A stretch of DNA of 45,099 bases from Chitinophagaceae bacterium UBA2375 (GTDB lineage: Bacteria > Bacteroidota > Bacteroidia > Chitinophagales > Chitinophagaceae): contig DDTB01000007.1 of NCBI GenBank assembly GCA_002343985.1, positions 1 through 45,099 on the forward strand, written 5' to 3'. The position numbers were made by a program, and so were the translations under genes. Under the pieces are notes generated by a model. It saw only the letters and a list, made by a program, of their open reading frames with translations, had not been told where the DNA came from and searched no databases. This document shows, piece after piece, positions 25,102 to 33,983 of the stretch (positions are counted from its first letter, which is position 1; each line of letters begins with the position of its first letter).

Positions 25102-27735
25102 ATGATGCAAAGCGCAGCAATCAGGCAGGCTTTTCTCGACTTTTTTAAATCCAAGCAACATTTGATAGTCCCTTCTGCGCCCATCGTGGTGAAGAACGAC
25201 CCTACACTTTTATTTACCAATGCCGGGATGAACCAATTCAAGGATTTTTTCCTGGGGAACAAAGTGCCGCCGTCAAAGCGCATTGCCGATACCCAGAAAT
25301 GCCTTCGTGTGAGTGGAAAGCATAACGACCTGGAAGAAGTAGGCGTGGATACCTATCACCATACCATGTTTGAAATGTTGGGCAACTGGAGCTTTGGCGA
25401 TTATTTTAAAGCCGAAGCTATTGCCTGGAGTTGGGAACTGCTGACGGAAGTGTACAAAATACCGAAAGACCGTTTATATGTCACTGTATTTGAAGGTGAC
25501 CCCAAAGAGAATTTACCCGCGTCAAGCATTGCCCTGGCTGAATGGAGAAAGTTGGTGGATGAAGACAAAATTGTGTTCGGAAACAAGAAAGATAATTTCT
25601 GGGAAATGGGCGATACAGGTCCTTGCGGGCCCTGCAGCGAAATTCATGTTGACTGCAGGCCCGATGAGGAAAGGGCAAAAGTACCCGGCAGGGATTTGGT
25701 GAATAAAGACAACCCCCAGGTGATTGAAATCTGGAATAACGTATTTATTCAATACAACAGGAAAAAAGACGGGACGCTTGAGCCATTGTCGGCCACGCAT
25801 GTTGATACCGGTATGGGATTGGAGAGGCTGGTGCGCGTGCTGCAAAACAAGGCAAGCAATTACGATACGGATTTATTCAGCGGCACCATCCAAAAAGTGG
25901 CGGAGATCAGCGGTAAAAAATATACGGGCGGAGATGATAAGCAAAGCGTCGCGTTCCGCGTATTGGCCGATCATATCCGCGCGATTTCCTTCACGATCGC
26001 TGATGGGCAGTTGCCATCCAATACAGGCGCAGGTTATGTGATCAGGAGGATCCTCCGCAGGGCTGTGAGGTATTATTATTCATATCTCGATTACAAACAA
26101 CCTTTGCTGGATCAATTGGTGCCGGTGCTGGCCACGCAGTTTGAGCAGGTATTCCCTGAACTCAAACAACAGGAAGCTTTTGTTGCCCGAGTGATCCGCG
26201 AAGAGGAAGAAGCATTCCTGCGCACACTCGACAAAGGCCTGAAAAAAATGGATGAGATCATCGCGCAATCCTCCGCCACAGGTGTAATCAATGGTGCAGA
26301 GGCTTTTGAGCTGTATGATACATTCGGCTTCCCCATCGACCTCACCAAACTCATCGCGACTGAAAATAAATTATTGGTTGATGAAGCAGGGTTCGATGCG
26401 GAATTGAATAAGCAAAAGGAACGCAGCCGCGCAGCAACGGCATTGGAAATGCACGACTGGCAGGTGCTGACAGATGAACCCGGCACTAAGTTTATCGGAT
26501 ACGATTCACTCGAAACAAAATCACGCATACTGCGCTACCGCGAAGTGCAGGCCAAAGGGAAAAAACTCTACCAGCTTGTACTCGATCAAACCCCGTTTTA
26601 CGCGGAAAGCGGCGGACAGGTGGGCGATACCGGCTATCTGACCCGCGAAGGGTCTGACCCCATCATCATCCTTGATACAAAAAAGGAAAATGACCTGATT
26701 ATCCATATCACGGAGTCATTACCAGCAGGATTGGAAGGTGAATGGCATTCGAAAGTGGATACCGAAAGGCGCAGGCATATCACCATACACCACAGTGTTA
26801 CGCACCTGATGCACGCGGCATTGCGCCAGGTATTGGGAACGCACGTTGCACAAAAGGGAAGCTTGGTGAATGAGGAATACCTCCGTTTCGATTTCTCGCA
26901 CTTCGCCAAGCTGAGCCATGAAGAAATGCTTGCCGTGGAGAAGATGGTAAATGAAAAAATCAGGCAGAATATTCCGGTGGTCATCCAAACCATGGAAAAG
27001 GAAAAAGCCATTGAGATGGGCGCCATGGCTTTGTTTGGTGAGAAGTATGGCGACACCGTAAGGGTGGTGGTCATGGATCCAAACTATTCCATTGAACTCT
27101 GTGGCGGCACACATGTTGGGCATACCGGTGAACTGGGTTTGTTTAAGATCAGGCACGAATCGGCGGTAGCCGCCGGCGTGCGCAGGCTGGAAGCTGTTTG
27201 CGGTGCAGCAGCCGAAGCATATATCCAGGAACAACTGGAAGAATTGCGCCAGGTGCGCGAAACACTGAAAAACCCCAAAGACCTCTTGAAGTCATTTGAA
27301 GGGTTGCTTTCAGAAAACAGCCAGTTATCGAAGCGCATTGAATCGCTTGAAGCCAGGCAACTGGTGGCTATCCGCAACGAACTATTGAAGAAAGATGAAA
27401 TCATTGATAATATCAGCTTCATAGCTGATATCGTGGAAGTGCCACATCCCGAAGCATTAAAAAAATTGTGCTTCGATATGAAGAACCATGTACATGACCA
27501 CCTACTCGTGCTTTGTGCCAATATCGGTGGCCGGGCCCACGTGGCCATTGGCATCAGCGATACCGTGGTGGCTGCCCGTCAGCTCGATGCTTCGGCATTA
27601 GTGAAAGAACTGGTAAGCCCGCTGATCAAAGGTGGCGGGGGTGGACAAAAGAACCTGGCCACTGCCGGCGGACAGGAAGTGGGCCAGCTGGATGAAGTCA
27701 TCCGGCAGGTCAGGGAGCGTATTTCGAAAGCATAG
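25102..27735 (+). CDS. alaS: Alanine--tRNA ligase
   Basis: An 877-residue cytosolic enzyme that charges tRNA-Ala. The class II catalytic core starts IRQAFLDFFKSKQHLIVPSAP and includes NAGMNQFKDFFLG, KCLRVSGKHNDLEEVG and HHTMFEMLGNWSFGDYF. The editing domain carries HHSVTHLMHAALRQVLG and the zinc-binding CGGTHVGHTGELG. The C-terminal DHHA1 domain contains KGGGGGQKNLATAGGQ. Length is normal for the family. The first of two adjacent ATG codons is used. It is a single-gene unit between a -7 word upstream and a 149-base gap downstream. Confidence 0.97.
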   Translation: MMQSAAIRQAFLDFFKSKQHLIVPSAPIVVKNDPTLLFTNAGMNQFKDFFLGNKVPPSKRIADTQKCLRVSGKHNDLEEVGVDTYHHTMFEMLGNWSFGDYFKAEAIAWSWELLTEVYKIPKDRLYVTVFEGDPKENLPASSIALAEWRKLVDEDKIVFGNKKDNFWEMGDTGPCGPCSEIHVDCRPDEERAKVPGRDLVNKDNPQVIEIWNNVFIQYNRKKDGTLEPLSATHVDTGMGLERLVRVLQNKASNYDTDLFSGTIQKVAEISGKKYTGGDDKQSVAFRVLADHIRAISFTIADGQLPSNTGAGYVIRRILRRAVRYYYSYLDYKQPLLDQLVPVLATQFEQVFPELKQQEAFVARVIREEEEAFLRTLDKGLKKMDEIIAQSSATGVINGAEAFELYDTFGFPIDLTKLIATENKLLVDEAGFDAELNKQKERSRAATALEMHDWQVLTDEPGTKFIGYDSLETKSRILRYREVQAKGKKLYQLVLDQTPFYAESGGQVGDTGYLTREGSDPIIILDTKKENDLIIHITESLPAGLEGEWHSKVDTERRRHITIHHSVTHLMHAALRQVLGTHVAQKGSLVNEEYLRFDFSHFAKLSHEEMLAVEKMVNEKIRQNIPVVIQTMEKEKAIEMGAMALFGEKYGDTVRVVVMDPNYSIELCGGTHVGHTGELGLFKIRHESAVAAGVRRLEAVCGAAAEAYIQEQLEELRQVRETLKNPKDLLKSFEGLLSENSQLSKRIESLEARQLVAIRNELLKKDEIIDNISFIADIVEVPHPEALKKLCFDMKNHVHDHLLVLCANIGGRAHVAIGISDTVVAARQLDASALVKELVSPLIKGGGGGQKNLATAGGQEVGQLDEVIRQVRERISKA

Positions 27736-27839
27736 TCGGTCCTATCCCGATTAGACTGCCGGAAGGATTCTCAAAAGGTAAATTTTTGTTAAAGGCAAAA
27801 AATGATTTGCGAAAGATTTCGTATTTCAGTCCGGTTTCC

Positions 27840-27847
27840 TATTTTTG
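27840..27847 (+). promoter_or_regulatory. TAnnTTTG -7 element for the PDZ protein gene
   Basis: TATTTTTG ends 37 bases before the ATG of the two-PDZ gene, in the 149-base gap after alaS. Confidence 0.48.
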
Positions 27848-27884
27848 ATCTACGAAACATTTAGTACATTAAAAAACCGAACGT

Positions 27885-28973
27885 ATGAAGCAGATATCAT
27901 TAGCGATTTTGCCCTGGCTTTTTCCTTTGATGGGATATAAAGCGATGGCGCAGGATGAGCAGGCGCCAAAGCCAAAGAAACATGAATCCGAAGAAATTAT
28001 CATCCGGAAGAAGGGGGACAAGGATGCGGAAATCAGGCTGTTTATATCGGGCGACCAGGTATTGATTAATGGAAAGCCCTTAGTTGAATTTAAGGATGAC
28101 AATATCACGGTGAATAAGCGCAAAGTCATCATCCGCGACCTCGATGGCAGGAGCCGGTTTATGTTGGATGATTTTCCGGGAAAGATTGAGATTGACGGGA
28201 AATTTGATATGGATGGGTTTAACTGGAATGCGCCCAAAGCGGAGAAGAAAGCGTTTTTAGGTGTGACCACTGAAAAAGTGGATGCCGGTGCGAAAATCCT
28301 TTCTGTAACCAAAGGTTCGGCTGCTGAAAAAGCCGGGTTATCGGAGGGGGATATCATTACAAAAATTGATGGGCAATCGGTTGACGGTCCTGACCAACTG
28401 GCAAATATTGTTTCCGCGAAAAAGCCCGGTGATGCCATTAAGGTTCATTTCAAGCGCAACGGAAAAAATAAATCGGAAAAGCTCAGTTTAGGTGAGCGCG
28501 AGGTCCGTTCCATGGCAAGAAGTTTTTCATTCAGCGGCCCCGATGGTTCCATGAAAACATTTACCATTCCTTCTGTTCCGGGAACGCCGGGTAATGGACG
28601 TTGGATGGAAAGGTTCCCCGACCAGGAATTTGGCAGGTTGGGAGAGAGTTTGGATCGCTTAGACCGTGAACTGGTTACCATTGGTTCACCGCGTAAACCC
28701 AGGTTAGGCTTGCGCATACAGGATACAGAAGAATCAAAGGGTGTGAAGGTGCTGGATGTGGAAGCGGAATCGCCTGCAGCCACTGCCGGTATCAAGGCAG
28801 ACGATGTGATCACGGAAATAGCCGGAGTGAAAGTAACGAATACCGATGAGGCGCGTGAGCAGTTGCGTGAAAACAGTGAGAAGAGCAGCTATACAATTAA
28901 AGCGTTGCGTGGCGGTACAGAAATGAGTTTTCCCATTAAGATACCTAAGAAGCTTAAGACCGCTAACTTATAA
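27885..28973 (+). CDS. Exported protein with two PDZ domains and no protease domain
   Basis: A 362-residue protein with a signal peptide (about residues 1-24, ending KAMAQ). After a charged beta-like segment (about 35-115), the first PDZ domain spans about 123-205 (AFLGVTTEK, GSAAEKAGLSEGDIITKIDG). The second spans about 265-352 (PRLGLRIQD, SPAATAGIKADDVITEIAGV). The arrangement recalls the two PDZ domains of DegP/HtrA, but there is no trypsin-like H-D-S domain before them. It may hold or sense periplasmic clients or partners; the function is unknown. A promoter word lies upstream and a strong terminator follows, so it is monocistronic. Confidence 0.82.
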   Translation: MKQISLAILPWLFPLMGYKAMAQDEQAPKPKKHESEEIIIRKKGDKDAEIRLFISGDQVLINGKPLVEFKDDNITVNKRKVIIRDLDGRSRFMLDDFPGKIEIDGKFDMDGFNWNAPKAEKKAFLGVTTEKVDAGAKILSVTKGSAAEKAGLSEGDIITKIDGQSVDGPDQLANIVSAKKPGDAIKVHFKRNGKNKSEKLSLGEREVRSMARSFSFSGPDGSMKTFTIPSVPGTPGNGRWMERFPDQEFGRLGESLDRLDRELVTIGSPRKPRLGLRIQDTEESKGVKVLDVEAESPAATAGIKADDVITEIAGVKVTNTDEAREQLRENSEKSSYTIKALRGGTEMSFPIKIPKKLKTANL

Positions 28974-29015
28974 GGGTTCACGAATCTTTCATCATATATA
29001 TTCAATTCTTTTCGA

Positions 29016-29039
29016 GGCCGGCAAGCACCGGCCTTTTTT
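29016..29039 (+). terminator. Rho-independent terminator after the PDZ gene
   Basis: The stem GGCCGG (29016-29021) pairs with CCGGCC (29028-29033) around a six-base loop and is followed directly by six T bases. It ends the PDZ gene transcript 35 bases before gatB. Confidence 0.88.
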
Positions 29040-29061
29040 CATGCAGGCCCTGTAAATTCTG

Positions 29062-29069
29062 TATTTTTG
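29062..29069 (+). promoter_or_regulatory. TAnnTTTG word abutting the gatB start
   Basis: TATTTTTG ends four bases before the gatB ATG, directly after the terminator of the previous gene. Transcription from it would start at or near the ATG. No TTG -33 box is clear. Confidence 0.45.
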
Positions 29070-29073
29070 CGGC

Positions 29074-30519
29074 ATGGGTACAAAGGCTTACGAACTGGTG
29101 GTTGGCTTGGAAGTGCATGCGCAACTCCAGTCTGCAACCAAATTGTTTTGTGCCGATCCAACCGCATTTGGCGCGAATCCCAACACACAGGTCAGCCCGG
29201 TATCCCTGGCACATCCGGGAACCCTTCCCCGTTTGAACCGTTCGGTTATTGACATGGCGGTTCGGTTTGGGTTGTCGATGGGTTGTAGCATCCAGCGTAA
29301 AAACTATTTCGCGCGCAAGCATTATTTCTATCCGGATTTACCCAAGGGTTACCAGGTCAGCCAGTTGCAGGACCCCATTTGCGGCGGCGGCGGTTTGCAT
29401 ATCCGGAGCCAGGAAGGAGAGAAATGGGTGCAACTGCACCATATTCATTTGGAAGAAGACGCGGGTAAAAGTTTGCACGACATATTGCCCGATTATAGCT
29501 GCATAGACCTCAACAGGGCCGGGGTGCCATTGCTCGAAATTGTTACGGAGCCCTGCATCCACAGCGCCGAAGACGCATTTTTATTTTTGACAAAATTGCG
29601 GCAAAGGCTTCGCTGGACGGGCGTTTGCGATGGCAATATGGAAGAAGGCAGTATGCGGTGTGACGCCAATATTTCGGTAAGGCCGCTTGGACAGGAAAAG
29701 CTTGGCACCAGGGTAGAGGTGAAGAACCTGAACAGCATCCGCAATGTGCGCCGCGCCATTGAAGTGGAAGCGCAAAGGCTGATTGGATTATTGGAATCCG
29801 GGCAAACCATCCGGCAGGAAACCCGTCATTTTGATGCGATGCGCGGTGATACCATCGCCCTGCGCAGCAAAGAAGAAGCGGAAGACTACCGGTATTTCCC
29901 GGATCCCGATCTGCCGCCATTTATGATATCAGAAGACCAACTTGAAAAAATTCGGGTAAGCATGCCCGTTATGCCTGAGGCGCTCTGCCGGCAATGGCAG
30001 GAAGTTTATGAGCTATCGGAATATGACGCTTCGGTGATCAGCGCGGAAAAAGAAACGGCGGACTATTTTATGGCGGTACTGGCCCATACCACAAAAGCCA
30101 AGGCCGTTGCCAATTGGGTAACTGGCCCTTTGAAGCAATACAGCAACGAACAGCAACTGGGTTTTGACGCCCTGCCCTGGAAGCCTGCACAGATCGCCGA
30201 TTTGATTGAGTTAACGGAATCCGGTCAAGTCAGTTTTTCCAACGCGTCTACCCGTTTGCTCAAAGCATGCATAGATGAACCCGGAACAAACGCCATCGAA
30301 TTGGCAAAAGCGCTCAATCTTTTGCAGGAAAGAGACGAAGGGGCTTTGTTTACCTGGGTGGATGAAGTGCTGGCAGCCATGCCCGATAAGGTCAGGGAAT
30401 ACAAAAGCGGTAAAAAGGGTTTGATCGGTTTGTTTGCAGGCGAAGTGAAAAAACGCAGCAAAGGAAAAGCCGATATGCAAATGGTACAAAAAATTATTAC
30501 AGATAAATTATCATCCTGA
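29074..30519 (+). CDS. gatB: Asp-tRNA(Asn)/Glu-tRNA(Gln) amidotransferase subunit B
   Basis: A 481-residue subunit of the GatCAB complex, which amidates mischarged Glu-tRNA(Gln) or Asp-tRNA(Asn). The catalytic kinase-like domain starts YELVVGLEVHAQLQSATKLF and contains KNYFARKHYFYPDLPKGYQ, HLEEDAGKSLHD, DLNRAGVPLLEIVTEP, EEGSMRCDANISVRP and TRVEVKNLNSIRNV. The C-terminal part (about 320-481) is the helical YqeY-like tRNA-binding tail. gatA and gatC are not in the window. The TlpA lipoprotein gene starts 18 bases after its stop on the same strand. Confidence 0.96.
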   Translation: MGTKAYELVVGLEVHAQLQSATKLFCADPTAFGANPNTQVSPVSLAHPGTLPRLNRSVIDMAVRFGLSMGCSIQRKNYFARKHYFYPDLPKGYQVSQLQDPICGGGGLHIRSQEGEKWVQLHHIHLEEDAGKSLHDILPDYSCIDLNRAGVPLLEIVTEPCIHSAEDAFLFLTKLRQRLRWTGVCDGNMEEGSMRCDANISVRPLGQEKLGTRVEVKNLNSIRNVRRAIEVEAQRLIGLLESGQTIRQETRHFDAMRGDTIALRSKEEAEDYRYFPDPDLPPFMISEDQLEKIRVSMPVMPEALCRQWQEVYELSEYDASVISAEKETADYFMAVLAHTTKAKAVANWVTGPLKQYSNEQQLGFDALPWKPAQIADLIELTESGQVSFSNASTRLLKACIDEPGTNAIELAKALNLLQERDEGALFTWVDEVLAAMPDKVREYKSGKKGLIGLFAGEVKKRSKGKADMQMVQKIITDKLSS

Positions 30520-30537
30520 TCAATTAATATCACAAGC

Positions 30538-31680
30538 ATGAAAAAATTATTGACGCTGGCATTTTCTATTGCTATGCTGGCTTCCTGCAACCAGAAAGTA
30601 GATAAAGGGAGTTTTACGGTGAACGGGCAATTGAAGAATGCCGCGAACCAGCAGGTGTACCTGGAGCAATTGTTTTTCAGCAACCAGGCACCTGAGGTTG
30701 TTGACACTGCTGAAATACGCGATGGCCGTTTTGCATTAAAGGGCCGTGCAAAAGAAGAAGGCATGTTCAGGATCAGGTTGGAAAAAGAACCCAGTGGTTT
30801 TATTTTCATCAATGATGTACAGTCTCTTCAATTTGAAGCTGACCTGAAAGACCCTTCATTATCCGGCCCGGTGTTCCACAGTAAGGCCAATGGCATCCTG
30901 AAACAGTTTATCACGGAGCTGAATACACGAAGTGAACAAATGCAACAGGCATCGCAACAGGTGAATAGCGGCAACGACAGCCTGGCTAAAGCAGCCGACC
31001 AATCCTTGCAGGTACTCAGCGTAAACTATCAAAACTATATCCTGAAATTCATCGACACGGTATCTGACCCCGTGGTTGCCATTTTTGCATTGGGCTACAC
31101 ACAGCAGGTTGACCAGGGTTTATTAGGACAATCAATTACCAAGCTGGGCAGCAGGTTCCCCAATCACCAGGGTGTGGCTTCCGTAATGACGCAGTACAAC
31201 CAGTATATGTCGCAGATGAAAGCGCAGCAGGAGAAAGCGGCACAGCAAACCAAACGACCAGGTGTCGGCGATATGGCCCCGGATTTCAGCATGAATGATC
31301 CTCAGGGAAAACCCTTTTCGCTCAGCCAATTGAAGGGGCAATATGTGTTGGTAGATTTCTGGGCCAGTTGGTGTGGTCCGTGCAGGGGCGAGAACCCCAA
31401 TGTTGTGGCGGCTTATCAAAAGTTTAAAGACAAAAATTTCACCGTGTTGGGCGTTTCGCTCGATGAAGACAAGGCCGGATGGGTGAAGGCGATTGAAAAA
31501 GACAAGCTCGACTGGAAACAAATCAGTGATTTAAAGGGATGGGGTTGCGCGGCTGTTTCCTTATATGGATTCGATGGTATCCCGTACAATGTATTGCTTG
31601 ACCCGAACGGGAAAATCATCGCTACCGAACTCAGGGGCGAATACCTGCATTTGAAGCTGGCGGAAGTGTTGGGAAAATAA
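30538..31680 (+). CDS. TlpA-type thiol-disulfide lipoprotein with a DUF4369-like domain
   Basis: A 380-residue lipoprotein. The signal sequence MKKLLTLAFSIAMLASC ends in a lipobox with C17 as the lipid-attachment residue. An N-terminal beta domain (about 22-130: FTVNGQLKNAANQQVYLEQL, DTAEIRDGRFALKG) fits DUF4369. A helical linker rich in Q follows (about 145-240), then a thioredoxin/TlpA domain (about 243-380) with WASWCGPC, cysteines C279 and C282. Such proteins reduce disulfides or mature c-type cytochromes in the periplasm of Bacteroidota. It is 18 bases after gatB, which may only reflect shared transcription. Confidence 0.9.
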   Translation: MKKLLTLAFSIAMLASCNQKVDKGSFTVNGQLKNAANQQVYLEQLFFSNQAPEVVDTAEIRDGRFALKGRAKEEGMFRIRLEKEPSGFIFINDVQSLQFEADLKDPSLSGPVFHSKANGILKQFITELNTRSEQMQQASQQVNSGNDSLAKAADQSLQVLSVNYQNYILKFIDTVSDPVVAIFALGYTQQVDQGLLGQSITKLGSRFPNHQGVASVMTQYNQYMSQMKAQQEKAAQQTKRPGVGDMAPDFSMNDPQGKPFSLSQLKGQYVLVDFWASWCGPCRGENPNVVAAYQKFKDKNFTVLGVSLDEDKAGWVKAIEKDKLDWKQISDLKGWGCAAVSLYGFDGIPYNVLLDPNGKIIATELRGEYLHLKLAEVLGK

Positions 31681-31810
31681 AAGGTCAGGAGCCATTAACA
31701 AGTTTGAATAGAATAGCAATAAACTTCATTGAGCGTAATTGGATATCCTGAAGATTTATTACTCCCATTTAATAATTAATTAATTCAGTAGTTGCATAGT
31801 GGTTGTTATT

Positions 31811-31838
31811 GATGTGTTTCTTTTGTGAAAAGCACATC
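31811..31838 (+). promoter_or_regulatory. Bulged hairpin just before the Na/Pi transporter start
   Basis: GATGTG (31811-31816) pairs with CACATC (31833-31838). CTTTT (31820-31824) pairs with AAAAG (31828-31832) around a GTG loop, with TTT bulged on the left arm. The 11-pair structure ends three bases before the ATG at 31842 and would hide the ribosome-binding region. It has no T-run, so it is not a terminator. Confidence 0.45.
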
Positions 31839-31841
31839 TTC

Positions 31842-32789
31842 ATGTCAGAAATCATATTATCCATCATAGCAGGGTTGGTACTGTTTTTATATGCGGTAAG
31901 TAGTTTATCAGGGATTATTAAGGTGGTTGTAGGTGATAAAGCGAATCAGTTATTATTGCGCTTTACGGATAATAGTTTTAAAAGTGTTTTAGTTGGTACG
32001 ATTGTAACCGCTATTCTCGATTCTTCATCTGCAGTTATTATTATTACGATTGTATTGGTAAATGCTCAAATAATTTCATTTAGAAATGCGATGGGAATAG
32101 TGTTGGGCGCAAATATTGGCACCACAATCAGCAGCCAGGTTATTGCAATGGATGTTGGAAAATATTCGCCAGTATTATTGCTTATCGGTTTTGTATTGTT
32201 GTTTATCTCAAAGTCAGACAAGGTTAGCAATACAGGAAAAGTTATTCTATACTTCGGTGTTTTGTTTTTTGGATTATTTACAATGGAAAATGCAGTTGAA
32301 CCGTTGAAAAACAATCCAACTTTTTATGATTGGATTAAAAAAACAGACGAGCCTTTTTTTGGTTCTTTTGTAGGGGCATTTGTTACATTGATTATTCAGT
32401 CTTCTTCAGCAACAGTTGGAATGGCTATCATCATGGCAAAGAAAGGCTTATTAACTGTATCGGGAGGGTTAGCCATCATGATTGGTGCAGAGTTGGGCAC
32501 TTGCAGTGATACTTTAATTGCAACAATTAAAGGTAGCAGGGCCGCTTTGAAAACCGGTGTCTTCCATCTGGTATTTAACCTGATGTCTATCATACTTGGT
32601 TTATTATTATTTACTCCTTTTGTTGACTTTGTAATTAAAATCAGCCAGGATGCGCCAATTGAAAGGATTGTAGCAAATGGCCATATGTTGTTTAATATTT
32701 TAGGTGTATTAATTTTTGTGTGGACGATACCTGCATTTGAAAAACTATTAAATAAGTTACTACCTGAAAAGAATTTAATTGTCAGTTAA
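31842..32789 (+). CDS. Na/Pi cotransporter-family membrane protein
   Basis: A 315-residue inner-membrane protein with eight or nine hydrophobic segments. It has the two inverted repeats of the Na/Pi cotransporter family (PF02690 type): ILDSSSAVIIITIVLVNA with GANIGTT, and IQSSSATVGMAIIMAKKG with GAELGTC. The QSSS-type motifs line the sodium/phosphate path in characterised members. It lacks the C-terminal PhoU-like domain of NptA/YjbB forms. The ATG at 31842 (MSEII) was chosen. An upstream ATG at 31812 adds the odd cysteine-rich leader MCFFCEKHIF. The gene is strongly AT-rich (two sampled 60-base lines have 21 and 18 G+C; one in the TlpA gene has 32) and ends at a strong terminator. Confidence 0.87.
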   Translation: MSEIILSIIAGLVLFLYAVSSLSGIIKVVVGDKANQLLLRFTDNSFKSVLVGTIVTAILDSSSAVIIITIVLVNAQIISFRNAMGIVLGANIGTTISSQVIAMDVGKYSPVLLLIGFVLLFISKSDKVSNTGKVILYFGVLFFGLFTMENAVEPLKNNPTFYDWIKKTDEPFFGSFVGAFVTLIIQSSSATVGMAIIMAKKGLLTVSGGLAIMIGAELGTCSDTLIATIKGSRAALKTGVFHLVFNLMSIILGLLLFTPFVDFVIKISQDAPIERIVANGHMLFNILGVLIFVWTIPAFEKLLNKLLPEKNLIVS

Positions 32790-32803
32790 ACATTTGGAAA
32801 AGA

Positions 32804-32832
32804 AAAAGCCGCAAGTGAATCTTGCGGCTTTT
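32804..32832. terminator. Bidirectional rho-independent terminator
   Basis: AAAAGCCGCAAG (32804-32815) pairs perfectly with CTTGCGGCTTTT (32821-32832) around a five-base loop. The A-rich left arm and T-rich right arm let it work on both strands. It can end the Na/Pi gene from the left and the outer-membrane barrel gene from the right. Confidence 0.9.
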
Positions 32833-32967
32833 ATTATTTGATTTTTAAAATGCTTTTGTTTGAATGAGATTTAAAACTGCAGCAATTTTTTTTATAAGTA
32901 TTGAATATGAATGGGAAACCTTGAATGCAATTTACTTATGAAGCAACAGCTTAAAAAGCTCCTTAGT

Positions 32968-33897
32968 TTACCTGATCCTTTCGCGGCCGATATTGAGGCC
33001 TAATTTCAGGTTGAAAGAGAAGTAAGCGTCTTTCTCTGCCGGGCTTCCCCTTTTACCACCAGGGCCTGTGATTTTGTTACGCTGGCGATCGCTCAATGCG
33101 ATGGCATTTGATGCCACATTGGAAGGCAGGTTATTCAGGAATGCCTGCGGGTCAATGTAAGTGGTGCTCACATCATCCAGGTAGTCGGTATTCAGGATGC
33201 GGTATACCAGTTCACCGCGGATATTCAGTAATGATGATAATTCATATTTCAAGCCAATACCTACCGGGAAATTAACCTGCTTGAGTTTGTACACCGGGCG
33301 GTCAGGGTATTCAGGGAAACCTTGTCCTTCCGTACTCAGCGGTTGCAAGTCAACCCAGCGTTTGCCTAATTGCGCTTGCGGGTTGAATGAGAAATATCCC
33401 ACACCGGCTAACAGGTAAGGGGAGTAGCGTGGTGGTTCCTGTTCCCTCCAGCTCCAATCAATAAAAATGAAGAGCGGGTGGATCTCCGTCATCAATGAAA
33501 ATTCTGTGATATTGCTGCGGAAATGGAGGTTGCGGTTGTAACGCGCACGGGCGATATCATCTGTTGGCACATTAGCCAGGATGCTGTCGTAAGCCAACAC
33601 TTTGCCGAAGGTACCTTCGAGGCGGAGGCCAATGGCATATTTATACATGGCAGAGAAGTACACACCGCCGGCCATCTGTGTTTTACCAAAGTTGAGGTCT
33701 TTCACAAACTTTTTTCCAATACCTTTTTTCCCACCGATATCGGTAAAGCAGTTCATGGCGCCAATGGAACCGCCAACTTCAAAAAGGATTGGGTTATCGT
33801 AATAGCGGTCATCGTAAAAATAGTATTGAGCGTGCAGTTCCTTGTTCAAACCCATGAACATCATCGTCAATCCAAGTACTGTCAGTAATTTTTTCAT
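32968..33897 (-). CDS. Outer-membrane beta-barrel protein (DUF6089-like)
   Basis: A 309-residue exported protein. The signal peptide covers about residues 1-23 (KELHAQ). The rest alternates short amphipathic strands (GGVYFSAMYKYAIGLRLEGTFG, SPYLLAGVGYFSFNPQAQLG, VNFPVGIGLKYELSSLLNIRGELVYRI) and ends AYFSFNLKLGLNIG, as in small outer-membrane barrels. FEVGGSIGAMNCFTDIGG near the N-terminus resembles the DUF6089 family as I remember it. The function is unknown. The ATG at 33897 is preferred over a TTG two codons earlier. The gene is 86 bases after nth on the same strand and is closed by the bidirectional terminator downstream. Confidence 0.8.
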   Translation of the reverse strand: MKKLLTVLGLTMMFMGLNKELHAQYYFYDDRYYDNPILFEVGGSIGAMNCFTDIGGKKGIGKKFVKDLNFGKTQMAGGVYFSAMYKYAIGLRLEGTFGKVLAYDSILANVPTDDIARARYNRNLHFRSNITEFSLMTEIHPLFIFIDWSWREQEPPRYSPYLLAGVGYFSFNPQAQLGKRWVDLQPLSTEGQGFPEYPDRPVYKLKQVNFPVGIGLKYELSSLLNIRGELVYRILNTDYLDDVSTTYIDPQAFLNNLPSNVASNAIALSDRQRNKITGPGGKRGSPAEKDAYFSFNLKLGLNIGRERIR

Positions 33898-33983
33898 GTA
33901 CAAAAAACCGGTTTAAAATGGTAAAGACACTGGACTAATAAGCCTTTAAGGTTACAAATTAAACGAATTTTATCCAATTTTAT

